From Pectinatus haikarae (GTDB lineage: Bacteria > Bacillota > Negativicutes > Selenomonadales > Selenomonadaceae), in the NCBI RefSeq assembly GCF_030813505.1, contig NZ_JAUSUE010000014.1: 64,000 nt of DNA; one strand, written 5' to 3'. A program made the translations under genes and the position numbers. Under the pieces are notes generated by a model, which searched no databases, was not told the origin of the DNA, and worked only from the letters and a program-made list of their open reading frames with translations. The number at the start of each line of letters is the position of its first letter. The stretch's first letter is position 1. Shown piece after piece: positions 25,353 through 34,314 of this stretch.

Positions 25353-26207
25353 ATGAAAAAAGAGAACCAGATACAATTGCCGATTCTGCGCAGTTCCTAT
25401 GATAACCTTACTAAATCTGAGCGGCGTATAGCCGATTATATATTGGCCAATGCAAAAAATTTTATAGAACAAACGGTATCCGACATAGCAGCCAATACCG
25501 GCAGTTCAGAAATAACGGTATCTCGATTCTGTAAAAAACTTGGTTTCAGTGGTCTGCAGGGGCTTAAAATAGCACTTGCCAGAGAAATATTTTCTCCTGA
25601 CGAGACTGTATATCAGGATATAAGTGTTGACGACAACTATGATATACTGGCCGGTAAAATCTTTAAGAACATCTCGGATGGGCTGCAGGATACGCTGAAG
25701 CTGTTGAATTTCAAAGATGTGGAAAGTGCCGTTGAGCTGCTGAGCAAAGCCAGACGTATAGTCACTTATGGTTTTGGCAATTCAGCTACTGTCTGCCGCG
25801 ATATTGAAACAAGATTTATTCGTTTTGGCATACCCGTACAGGCTTATTGTGATTCGCATCAGCAATTTACATCGGCGTCTCTCCTCAATGAAAATGATGC
25901 CGTAATAGCGGTATCTCATACGGGAGAGTCAATTGAGCTGCTGGAGTCAGTTAAGATAGCCAGAAAAAGCAAGGCAAAAATTGTTGCTGTAACAAGTTAC
26001 GCGCGTTCTTCGCTGGCAAAGCTTGCCGATATATCATTGAATGGTATGGGACGCGAAGTGCATTACAGATCTGAGGCTGTGGCATCCAGATTGATCCATA
26101 TGGCGATTATTGATCTTCTATATACAGGAATAGCAATAAAAAATCATGATTCATATATGAAAAACATTGGCAAAATGAGAAAAGTTATAGCGCAAAAAAG
26201 ACTGTAA
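25353..26207 (+). CDS. RpiR/MurR family transcriptional regulator
   Basis: 284 residues. The N-terminal HTH_6 domain (about 15-90) has LTKSERRIADYILANA and ISRFCKK-like SEITVSRFCKKLGF. The C-terminal SIS domain (about 120-265) includes YGFGNSATVCRDIETRF and AVSHTGESIELL. RpiR proteins sense phosphosugars with the SIS domain and control sugar genes, both as repressors and activators. Its position right after the sugar-acid operon makes that operon the likely target. It ends 7 bases before the convergent helicase gene. Confidence 0.9.
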   Translation: MKKENQIQLPILRSSYDNLTKSERRIADYILANAKNFIEQTVSDIAANTGSSEITVSRFCKKLGFSGLQGLKIALAREIFSPDETVYQDISVDDNYDILAGKIFKNISDGLQDTLKLLNFKDVESAVELLSKARRIVTYGFGNSATVCRDIETRFIRFGIPVQAYCDSHQQFTSASLLNENDAVIAVSHTGESIELLESVKIARKSKAKIVAVTSYARSSLAKLADISLNGMGREVHYRSEAVASRLIHMAIIDLLYTGIAIKNHDSYMKNIGKMRKVIAQKRL

Positions 26208-26214
26208 TAGATTC

Positions 26215-29085
26215 TCAATCAGTAAGATAATCAAAAATATCTGTACGTACAGGCGTCTCCAATTTATAGTTAACTTCAAAGCCATTAAATTGAGGTGCAG
26301 GAATGGGGCCGCCCGCAGCTTTTATTTCACCCAGAAAATAAAATTCTTTACCTTCCTTTTGATCATAAGATTTGCGGACAAATAAATAAAGATGGTTACC
26401 CTCTGTGGTGTCGTAAACGTGTGAGGCATCTGTAGAATCAATTTTCCTGTTCGATTTTGAGTAAGCATTTATGCAGTTATTTGCCGTAAATTTATTTGCG
26501 TAAGCAACACGTTTTTTGTCAGAATTTACATAATTGATGAAAACGGGCATGGTTTTGGTTGTTTTCTCATAGAAATATCCTGCCATGGCATTGGGATTAA
26601 TCTTTTGCGGCCAGTTGAGCAGATAACAGACTTCTTCATAAGTATATTTTCGATAGAGGCAAAGACAGGTATTTTTATAATTGTTTGTGTAATATTTTTC
26701 AAAGCGTGCTTCTGCAAAATGGAGCAGCATTTTAAGTTTGTCCTTAAAAATTTTATCTTGCAGATAATAAGAAAATTCATCGGAAATTATATAGTTATTG
26801 CCTGTGCTTTTTATAAAAACACAATGCTTATATTTATTCCTTTCATTGCTGATTGTAAACATATTGGTCAGATTTCTGATCACAGATTTTTTTTCGTTCA
26901 TAGTTAGCTTTATCCCATATTTTGATCGTAATCGTTCCGTGAATTTGGCAGAGAGGATGCCAGTGTTTTCTAAAAGAAGGTTCAGCATTTCTATTTCATG
27001 AATCCGTTTACCATGAGCAAAACGTTTGCAAATGAAAAGAAGAATTTCTTCCTGTTCAGTGGAAAAATTCACTGTATATTTTTTTTCATATTTTTTCAGA
27101 AAAAAATGATATGAACCAAATTTTTCCATGTATTTCAATATGTCAATCGTTCCGAAAGCGCTGAAATCGCTGAGCAACGGAATTTTCCCCAGCTTATTTT
27201 TCAAATCATCGTAAGCTTTGCGGAGAAGGGTTGTATCATTGAAGCGTGCTGTATCAATAGCTGCATAAATATTTTTTCGTGCTATCGGATCAAAGCTGAC
27301 AGTGGAAGGACCGTGCAAAAGGTTTTTACCGTAGTTTATACAACGGCGAAGATTATCTTTATTGTAAGAATTATCGCCAAAAAGAGCTATCGGAATCATA
27401 AAATTATTAGTATAGTTACCTATAAAATCAAGAATAACCACATAATCTTTTTCTGTGCATTTTCTTAAGCCTCTGCCCAGCTGCTGAACGAATATAATGG
27501 GAGATTGGGTAGGACGCAGCAAAATTATTTGATTTACCTCAGGTATATCAATTCCCTCATTCATGATGTCCACGGAAAAAATGTAGTCTATGCCGGTCAT
27601 CCTGTCTTTCTGGGCTAATTTTTTTACTGCATCAGATCTGGTTTTCTGCGAATCTCTTGCAGAAAGCGCGAGTGTGTGGAAGCCTTTTTCATTAAATGAA
27701 CAGGAAAGCGCATAAGCTTCTTCTCTGGTGCGGCAAAACACGAGTCCTTTCACGCGTGTACCGCTGCAGCCATAAAAAGAAGCTTTTTTTATTATATGAT
27801 TGACACGTTCGTGACAGGTTAATTTACTGAAGGAAATATCATCACTGACAGGTTTTCCGTTCAGTTGAATATCGGTTATGCCAAAATAATGGAAGGGACA
27901 GAGCATGTTTTCACGCATTGCCTCCTGAAGTCGTATTTCATAAGCAATATTATTATCAAACAAACCATATATATCAAAATCGTCCGTGCGTTCTGGGGTG
28001 GCTGTCATGCCAAGCAAAAAAGCAGGTTTGAAATAAGCTAAAAAATGCTTATATCCATCTGCACCGGCTCGATGTGTTTCGTCAATAATTATATAGTCGA
28101 AATCTATGGGAGAGAAAAGTTTTATAATATGTTCCTTCATTAGCATGCTTATACTGGCAAAAGTAAAATCAGCATGAATGTCTTTTTGCTTTCCTGTCAG
28201 AAAACCGGTAGAAATATTATTGCCTAAAATCTTTTTATAGCTTTTTTCAGCCTGGCGCAATATCTGTTCACGGTGTGCTACAAATAAGACTCTGCGTGGG
28301 TTAAAGCTTTTTATATCAAGGGCACTTAAGAAAGTTTTTCCTGTTCCTGTTGCCGAAATCAGCAGTGCCTTGTCTTTCCCATGCTGGCGGAGCTGAAGCA
28401 GAGAAGCAAGTACAGTTTTCTGCATCATGTTTGCGCGTATTTTAGGCGATTTTTGAAAAATAGCAGTTTCAAATTTCTTGCGGGAAGCCTGAAGCAGATT
28501 ATAATACTTTTTGTATTCTTCAAGCCATTGGTCAGTTATTGGTTCAGACCTATCCCAGAGCAGGGCAAAACGATCGGTAATCTTTTTGTATAATTCACTG
28601 TTTTTGGTACAAATAAGTTTTGTGTTCCATTCTTCGTTTGCTTTCAAAGCTTCCTGCGTTATATTTGCGCTGCCTATTATAATAGAAGCCTCTTGTTTTG
28701 TGTAAAATATATATCCCTTTGTGTGCAGGTTGTTTTCTGTGTAGATCTTCAGTTTAATATTGGAAAAACGGCGCAGTTCAGCCAAAGCTGAAGGATCGGT
28801 AAAATTCAGGTAATCAGAAGTAATGATTCTGCCTTTGATTTTGTTTTTTTCCAATAGGCTGAGACAATCTTTAAGAAGCAGTAAACCGCTCTTAGTAATA
28901 AAGGCTGTGACGAAATCAAAACTTGTGCAGTTTTTTAATAATTTTTCCAGCGAAGATATAATGCTGCGATTTTGTGCAAAATCATTGTAGACAAGCTCAG
29001 ATCTCAAGGTTTCTTTTGAAGGAGAGTCTGTATCAACAAAAGATGTGAGCAGAGCTTTCGTAAAATCAGAACTGATTTGTTTCAT
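26215..29085 (-). CDS. PLD-nuclease/DEAD-box helicase fusion with C-terminal DUF3427-like region
   Basis: 956 residues from the ATG at 29085, which has a GGGGA site; an in-frame ATG at 29103 lacks one. Residues ~1-190 form a phospholipase-D-like nuclease domain with HTK (~121-123) and GSANIT (~138-143), a single HKD-type half site. The superfamily 2 helicase core has ATGTGKT (~245-251), the DETH box (~335-338) and QLGRGLR (~535-541). The ~350-residue C-terminal region ends in a beta-rich part with HLYLFVRKSYDQKEG, consistent with DUF3427. Such fusions occur in defence islands. It stands alone and is convergent with rpiR. Confidence 0.85.
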   Translation of the reverse strand: MKQISSDFTKALLTSFVDTDSPSKETLRSELVYNDFAQNRSIISSLEKLLKNCTSFDFVTAFITKSGLLLLKDCLSLLEKNKIKGRIITSDYLNFTDPSALAELRRFSNIKLKIYTENNLHTKGYIFYTKQEASIIIGSANITQEALKANEEWNTKLICTKNSELYKKITDRFALLWDRSEPITDQWLEEYKKYYNLLQASRKKFETAIFQKSPKIRANMMQKTVLASLLQLRQHGKDKALLISATGTGKTFLSALDIKSFNPRRVLFVAHREQILRQAEKSYKKILGNNISTGFLTGKQKDIHADFTFASISMLMKEHIIKLFSPIDFDYIIIDETHRAGADGYKHFLAYFKPAFLLGMTATPERTDDFDIYGLFDNNIAYEIRLQEAMRENMLCPFHYFGITDIQLNGKPVSDDISFSKLTCHERVNHIIKKASFYGCSGTRVKGLVFCRTREEAYALSCSFNEKGFHTLALSARDSQKTRSDAVKKLAQKDRMTGIDYIFSVDIMNEGIDIPEVNQIILLRPTQSPIIFVQQLGRGLRKCTEKDYVVILDFIGNYTNNFMIPIALFGDNSYNKDNLRRCINYGKNLLHGPSTVSFDPIARKNIYAAIDTARFNDTTLLRKAYDDLKNKLGKIPLLSDFSAFGTIDILKYMEKFGSYHFFLKKYEKKYTVNFSTEQEEILLFICKRFAHGKRIHEIEMLNLLLENTGILSAKFTERLRSKYGIKLTMNEKKSVIRNLTNMFTISNERNKYKHCVFIKSTGNNYIISDEFSYYLQDKIFKDKLKMLLHFAEARFEKYYTNNYKNTCLCLYRKYTYEEVCYLLNWPQKINPNAMAGYFYEKTTKTMPVFINYVNSDKKRVAYANKFTANNCINAYSKSNRKIDSTDASHVYDTTEGNHLYLFVRKSYDQKEGKEFYFLGEIKAAGGPIPAPQFNGFEVNYKLETPVRTDIFDYLTD

Positions 29086-29243
29086 AGAAGTTTCCCCAAA
29101 CATATGATATTGAAATAAATATATTATATAATATATTCAAGCGCTTTAGAATAAATATAGTTTCTGTTTTTGATATTAAATTTATACTGGGAATAGCTGA
29201 ACAACATAATATTTTCATAGATAAAAAATTACGGGCAAATTTC

Positions 29244-29272
29244 TTGACATTTTGATTAAATGGTTGTATATT
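29244..29272 (+). promoter_or_regulatory. Sigma-A promoter of the hrcA operon
   Basis: TTGACA (29244-29249), a 17-base spacer and TATATT (29267-29272). The expected start of transcription (~29279) is just before the CIRCE operator. Confidence 0.85.
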
Positions 29273-29284
29273 TTTAATTAGAAA

Positions 29285-29311
29285 TTAGCACTCACTAATT
29301 GAGAGTGCTAA
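29285..29311 (+). promoter_or_regulatory. CIRCE operator (HrcA binding site)
   Basis: A perfect TTAGCACTC-N9-GAGTGCTAA inverted repeat. It overlaps the start of transcription predicted for hrcA-grpE-dnaK-dnaJ, so HrcA bound here would block transcription. Confidence 0.97.
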
Positions 29312-29357
29312 TAAATACCCGCTGCATTTTAAATTTGGCTAAAGAGGAGGTGGCATG

Positions 29358-30389
29358 ATGCTTGACAAAAGAAAACAGCGTATACTGCAGGCTATCATTG
29401 ATGATTATATATCAACAGCTGAACCTGTGGGTTCACGTACTATAGCCAGAAAATATGACTTGGGAATAAGTCCGGCTACTATACGCAATGAAATGGCTGA
29501 TTTGGAACTTTTAGGCTATATTGAGCATCTGCATACTTCTTCCGGACGTGTTCCTTCTTCCAAAGGATATCGCTTTTATGTGGATGATCTTTTGACTCCG
29601 ACAAAAATCACAGCTACGGAGATGGATACGATTCAGCAGTGGTATGATACAAAAGTACAGCGGCTGGACGGTGTTTTTCGTGAAACGGCCAAAATCATAT
29701 CGCATCTTACCAATAATGTTTCTATGGTTATAACACCGCAGCTGGCAGAATCTACATTCAATTATATAAAATTTGTGTCGCTTGATGATCAAAATGTTGT
29801 GGCTGCGATTATGAGCGATACAGGTTATATTGAAAATAAAATAATAAAAATGCCTCATGGATCATCAATGCTTGATTTTGAACAGATAGCCGAGTCGCTT
29901 AATGCTTATTTATCTGGGAAAAAAATAAGTGAGATCAGCATGGGCGCTATTCATAAGATGCGTTCAGAGATGATTGATACAGCTGCTTTCAATAAAATAA
30001 TAGATATAGTTGAGCATGCTCTGGCAGGAAAAAAACGTAATCAGATTTATACAGAGGGAACACCGCAGCTGCTTGATCAGCCGGAATTTCATGACATCAA
30101 TAAAGTGAAAAATATACTGCTTATGCTTGAGGAAGAGCCTATTCTTCGTGATATTCTGTACAGTCAGATGCAGAAGTCAGATACCGGTCTTACTGTTACG
30201 ATCGGACAGGAGAATAAGTATACAACGATAAAGGACTGCAGTATAATAAAAGCCACTTACCATTTTGACGGACAGCCTCTCGGTACTATAGCAGTCTTAG
30301 GACCAACAAGGATGGAGTACAGCAAGGTGATAGCTTTATTGGAGTTTATGAATGAAAATATGGCTCGTATGCTGAAGCGGTTTTTATAA
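29358..30389 (+). CDS. hrcA: Heat-inducible transcription repressor HrcA
   Basis: 343 residues. The N-terminal winged helix (MLDKRKQRILQAIIDDYI, then EPVGSRTIARKYDLGISPATIRNEMADLE within ~20-55) is followed by the GAF-like and dimerisation domains, ending MNENMARMLKRFL. HrcA represses class I heat-shock genes through CIRCE, with GroEL aiding its folding. ATG 29355 and ATG 29358 are adjacent; GGAGG (29346-29350) is better spaced for the second. First gene of the hrcA-grpE-dnaK-dnaJ operon. Confidence 0.96.
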   Translation: MLDKRKQRILQAIIDDYISTAEPVGSRTIARKYDLGISPATIRNEMADLELLGYIEHLHTSSGRVPSSKGYRFYVDDLLTPTKITATEMDTIQQWYDTKVQRLDGVFRETAKIISHLTNNVSMVITPQLAESTFNYIKFVSLDDQNVVAAIMSDTGYIENKIIKMPHGSSMLDFEQIAESLNAYLSGKKISEISMGAIHKMRSEMIDTAAFNKIIDIVEHALAGKKRNQIYTEGTPQLLDQPEFHDINKVKNILLMLEEEPILRDILYSQMQKSDTGLTVTIGQENKYTTIKDCSIIKATYHFDGQPLGTIAVLGPTRMEYSKVIALLEFMNENMARMLKRFL

Positions 30390-30415
30390 AATATAAAAAA
30401 GAGATGGGGCCAAAC

Positions 30416-31012
30416 ATGTCATATATAAAAGATGAAATGAAAAAGAAGGACAGCGAAAAACTGGAAGAAATGCAAAGGGAAATCAGTGAGGAACAGGATA
30501 TACAGACGCAGGCTGCTGATGCAGAAGATAACACGGGCAGTGAAGATAACGATGCCGATTCGGCTGCGCAGCAAATTGCAGACGGGGAAAAAGCTTTAGC
30601 GGAAGCAGAGGATCGTTTTAAACGTCTGCAGGCCGACTTTGTTAATTTCCGCCGGCGCAGCAATCAAGAGAAATCGGAAATTTCCGAGGTGATCCTGCAG
30701 GGCTTTGTAAAAGATATGCTTCCTGTGCTGGATAATCTTGAACGGGCAGTGACTGCTAAGACTGATGATGGTGCGGCTATTCTGGAAGGCGTGAAGATGG
30801 TTCTTAATCAATTTCAGGAAGTCCTTACAAAGAATGGTCTTGAGGTAATAAAAACATCCGGTGAAAAATTTGATCCCAATTTTCATCAGGCGGTGATGCG
30901 TGTAGAGGATGTTGACAAAGAAGATGACAGTATCGAGCAGGAACTGCAAAAGGGATATACGGTTCATGGCCGTGTAGTGCGTCCGGCTATGGTCACAGTA
31001 GTTTCTAATTAA
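30416..31012 (+). CDS. grpE: Nucleotide exchange factor GrpE
   Basis: About 198 residues. An acidic, Glu/Gln-rich N-terminal tail (1-60) is followed by the long helix (RFKRLQADFVNFRRRSNQEK) and the C-terminal beta domain with FDPNFHQAVMRVED and GRVVRPAMVTV. GrpE releases ADP from DnaK. ATG 30404 is in frame, but no ribosome site fits it; ATG 30416 has GGGG at weak spacing, so the start is uncertain. It follows hrcA by 26 bases. Confidence 0.94.
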   Translation: MSYIKDEMKKKDSEKLEEMQREISEEQDIQTQAADAEDNTGSEDNDADSAAQQIADGEKALAEAEDRFKRLQADFVNFRRRSNQEKSEISEVILQGFVKDMLPVLDNLERAVTAKTDDGAAILEGVKMVLNQFQEVLTKNGLEVIKTSGEKFDPNFHQAVMRVEDVDKEDDSIEQELQKGYTVHGRVVRPAMVTVVSN

Positions 31013-31135
31013 CAGTACAAGTACAGCGTATTTTTCCCTAAGAGGAGCAGAAAGCATAAAAGCTTGGCCTTGCAGGGAAACAAAAAAAGATAATCACTAT
31101 AATTTAGTACATAAAGATATAGGAGGAATTTTATA

Positions 31136-32986
31136 ATGTCAAAAATAATTGGTATCGATTTAGGTACAACTAATTCTGTAGTTTCTGTTATGGAAGGCGG
31201 AGAACCGACTGTTATTACAAATCCGGAAGGCAGCCGTATAACTCCTTCCGTAGTAGGTTTTACAAAGGACGGAGAACGTCTTGTCGGTCAATTGGCTAAA
31301 AGACAGGCTGTATCCAATCCAGATGGTACGATCGCTTCAATAAAACGTCATATGGGTGAAAACTATAAAGTCACAGTTAATGGAAAGGACTATACACCTC
31401 CTGAAATATCTGCAATGATTCTGCAGAAACTTAAAGCTGATGCTGAGGCATATCTTGGTGAAACTGTGAGTCAGGCAGTTATCACAGTACCGGCATATTT
31501 CAATGACAGTCAGCGTCAGGCTACTAAGGATGCCGGTAAAATAGCAGGACTTGAAGTTTTGCGCATAATTAATGAACCTACAGCCGCATCTTTGGCGTAT
31601 GGCCTTGACAAAGATAAAGATGAAACTATTCTTGTATTTGACCTTGGCGGCGGTACTTTTGATGTTTCCATCCTGGAACTTGGCGATGGGGTATTCGAAG
31701 TAAAAGCAACTAATGGTAATACTCGTTTAGGCGGCGATGATTTTGACAAACGAGTTATGGACTGGCTGGTAGATGAATTCAAAAAAACCAACGGTATTGA
31801 TCTTTCTAAGGATAAAATGAGCGCTCAGCGTTTGATCGAAGCAGCAGAAAAAGCTAAAATAGAGCTTTCAAATATGACTTCAACAAATATAAACCTGCCG
31901 TTTATTACAGCTGATGCAAGCGGTCCGAAACATCTCGATCTTACACTGACACGTGCGAAATTTGATGAAATAACGGCTGATCTCGTTGCCGCGACCATCG
32001 AACCCACAAAAAAAGCTATGGCTGATGCAGGTCTTACAGTAAATGATATAGATAAAATTATCCTTGTCGGCGGGTCGACACGTATACCGGCTGTTCAGGA
32101 TGTTATTAAAAAAGAAATTGGCAAAGAACCGAGCCGCGGAGTAAATCCGGATGAATGTGTTTCTATAGGTGCCGCCGTTCAGGGTGGTATTCTTGCCGGC
32201 GATGTAAAAGATGTTCTGCTGCTTGACGTAACGCCGCTGTCTCTTGGAATTGAAACATTGGGCGGTGTATGTACAAAAATTATTGAAAGAAACACGACAA
32301 TTCCTACTTCAAAAAGTCAGGTCTTTTCAACCGCAGCGGATAATCAACCTTCTGTTGATATCCATGTTCTGCAGGGAGAACGTGATATGGCGGAAGGCAA
32401 CAAGACTCTTGGGCGGTTTGAATTGGCCGATATTCCACCTGCACCCAGAGGCGTTCCACGCATTGAAGTCACGTTCAGCATTGATGCTAATGGTATAGTT
32501 AATGTATCAGCGAAAGATCTTGGCACGGGTAAAGAACAGAAAATCACTATTCAGTCTGACAGCGGTATGAGCAAGGATGATATTGACCGTATGGTAAAAG
32601 AAGCTGAAGCTCACTCAGCTGAAGATAAAAAACGCAAGGAAGAAATAGATACAAGAAACACAGCTGACAGTATGGTTTATCAGGCAGAAAAAGCGATAAA
32701 GGATCTTGGTGATAAAGCTGATAAAGCAGCTGTGGAAAAAATACAGGCGGCTTCCGATAAAGTAAAAGAAGCACTTAAAGGCACGGATATAGAAGCTATA
32801 AAGAAAGCGACAGAAGAACTGCAGAAGCCTCTTTATGAAATGAGTGCAGCCGCTTATCAGCAGGCCCAGGCTCAAGGCCAACCAGCCGGTCCTGATGCGC
32901 AGCAAGCTGCGGGAGATGCTGCCAAAAAAGACGGTGACGATGTAGTGGATGCGGATTATAAAGTAGTAGACGATGATAAAAAATAA
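31136..32986 (+). CDS. dnaK: Chaperone DnaK (Hsp70)
   Basis: 616 residues, full length. The ATPase domain starts IIGIDLGTTNSVVSVMEGGE, with VPAYFNDSQRQATKDAG, FDLGGGTFDVSIL and LVGGSTRIPAV. The substrate-binding domain begins around LLLDVTPLSLGIETLGG. The C-terminal lid is Ala/Gln-rich and ends DADYKVVDDDKK. It works with DnaJ and GrpE in protein folding. A TAGGAGGAA ribosome site precedes the ATG. Confidence 0.98.
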   Translation: MSKIIGIDLGTTNSVVSVMEGGEPTVITNPEGSRITPSVVGFTKDGERLVGQLAKRQAVSNPDGTIASIKRHMGENYKVTVNGKDYTPPEISAMILQKLKADAEAYLGETVSQAVITVPAYFNDSQRQATKDAGKIAGLEVLRIINEPTAASLAYGLDKDKDETILVFDLGGGTFDVSILELGDGVFEVKATNGNTRLGGDDFDKRVMDWLVDEFKKTNGIDLSKDKMSAQRLIEAAEKAKIELSNMTSTNINLPFITADASGPKHLDLTLTRAKFDEITADLVAATIEPTKKAMADAGLTVNDIDKIILVGGSTRIPAVQDVIKKEIGKEPSRGVNPDECVSIGAAVQGGILAGDVKDVLLLDVTPLSLGIETLGGVCTKIIERNTTIPTSKSQVFSTAADNQPSVDIHVLQGERDMAEGNKTLGRFELADIPPAPRGVPRIEVTFSIDANGIVNVSAKDLGTGKEQKITIQSDSGMSKDDIDRMVKEAEAHSAEDKKRKEEIDTRNTADSMVYQAEKAIKDLGDKADKAAVEKIQAASDKVKEALKGTDIEAIKKATEELQKPLYEMSAAAYQQAQAQGQPAGPDAQQAAGDAAKKDGDDVVDADYKVVDDDKK

Positions 32987-33073
32987 TTAAATGCATTTAA
33001 AATAGGATGATGGCCTGATGACTTTGATTCACATAAAAGTCATCAGGTTAATCTGTATATCAAGGTGGATAAA

Positions 33074-34222
33074 GTGAGCGAAAAAAGAGATTATTACGAG
33101 GTCCTCGGTGTTTCTAAAGATGCTACCGAGGCTGATATAAAAAAAGCATTTAGAAAAATGGCCCGCAAATACCATCCTGACCTTAATAAAGATAATGCCA
33201 AAGAGGCCGAAGAAAAATTTAAAGAAGCTAATGAAGCCTATGAAGTGCTGTCGGATTCACAAAAGCGTGCGCAATATGATCAATTTGGACATGCGGCATT
33301 TGAAGGCGGCGGAGGCGGTGGAGCCGGTGGTTTTGGAGGATTCGGCGGTTTCGGTGACGGCTCATCTGATTTTGGTGACATTTTTGATGCTTTCTTTGGT
33401 GGCGGCGGCAGATCAGGCGGCAGGCGCCAGGGCCCTCAGCGAGGTGATGACCTGCGCTATAATTTGGAAATCGATTTTGAGGAAGCTGCTTTTGGTAAAG
33501 AAGCAGAACTTACGATCCCGCGCACGGAAGAATGTAAAACCTGTCATGGCAGCGGAGCTGCTCCCGGAACACAGCCTGAGGAATGTCCTAAATGTCATGG
33601 AACAGGTCAGGTACAGGAAGTTCATAATACGCCGTTTGGGCGTATGGTGAACGCACGTACTTGCGATAGATGCGGCGGAACAGGTAAAATAGTGAAGAAA
33701 CCCTGTCCAGATTGCCGTGGTGAAGGGCATACCCGTATACGCCGCAAGATAAATGTGAAAATTCCGGCGGGGGTAGACGATAATTCGCGCATTCGTGTGT
33801 CCGGAGGCGGCGAAGCAGGTGACAGAGGCGGCAGTCCGGGCGATTTATATGTTTATATTACGGTAAGACCGCACAAAATTTTTCATCGCAATGGGAATGA
33901 TGTCATTTGTGAAGTTCCTGTTTCTTTCGTACAAGCATCGCTGGGTGATAAGATAGAAGTGCCTACACTGGATGGAAAAGTGGAAATATCAGTTCCGGCA
34001 GGTATACAGTCCGGTACTATCCTGCGAATGAAGGGAAAGGGGATTGCCTATCTTCGCGGCAATGGACGCGGCGATCAGCATGTGAAAGTGAAAGTGCTGA
34101 CACCGCAGAAACTTACCTCAAGACAAAAAGAGCTTTTGCGTGAATTTGCCGATGAAAAAAACGAAAATGTAAATCCTGAACAAAAAAGCTGGCAAGATAA
34201 GATCAAGCAATTTTTCAAATAA
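33074..34222 (+). CDS. dnaJ: Chaperone DnaJ (Hsp40)
   Basis: 382 residues. The J domain has the HPD tripeptide (KYHPDLNKD). A Gly/Phe-rich linker follows. Four zinc-finger repeats are present: CKTCHGSG, CPKCHGTG, CDRCGGTG, CPDCRGEG. The C-terminal substrate-binding domains complete a class I DnaJ. AGGTGG (33063-33068) is correctly placed for the GTG at 33074; the in-frame GTG at 33065 lies within that site. Last gene of the operon, followed by a terminator. Confidence 0.97.
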   Translation: MSEKRDYYEVLGVSKDATEADIKKAFRKMARKYHPDLNKDNAKEAEEKFKEANEAYEVLSDSQKRAQYDQFGHAAFEGGGGGGAGGFGGFGGFGDGSSDFGDIFDAFFGGGGRSGGRRQGPQRGDDLRYNLEIDFEEAAFGKEAELTIPRTEECKTCHGSGAAPGTQPEECPKCHGTGQVQEVHNTPFGRMVNARTCDRCGGTGKIVKKPCPDCRGEGHTRIRRKINVKIPAGVDDNSRIRVSGGGEAGDRGGSPGDLYVYITVRPHKIFHRNGNDVICEVPVSFVQASLGDKIEVPTLDGKVEISVPAGIQSGTILRMKGKGIAYLRGNGRGDQHVKVKVLTPQKLTSRQKELLREFADEKNENVNPEQKSWQDKIKQFFK

Positions 34223-34223
34223 A

Positions 34224-34255
34224 AAAATGGAGCCGAATAGGCTCCGTTTTTATTT
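34224..34255. terminator. Terminator after dnaJ
   Basis: The stem is GGAGCC (34229-34234) with GGCTCC (34240-34245), extended by A/T and G-U pairs, and followed by GTTTTTATTT. The A-run on the other side could let it serve the convergent cstA gene too. Confidence 0.85.
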
Positions 34256-34314
34256 GAATGAAATCTCTGTATTAGTAAGATAAAATGCAGATTTTACATT
34301 GAAGAAAACATCAA

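Noticed and set aside
33001..33064. Possible second CIRCE or promoter before dnaJ
   Set aside because: The inverted stretch GATGACTTTG/AAAAGTCATC is a short hairpin without CIRCE bases, and no promoter pair was seen.
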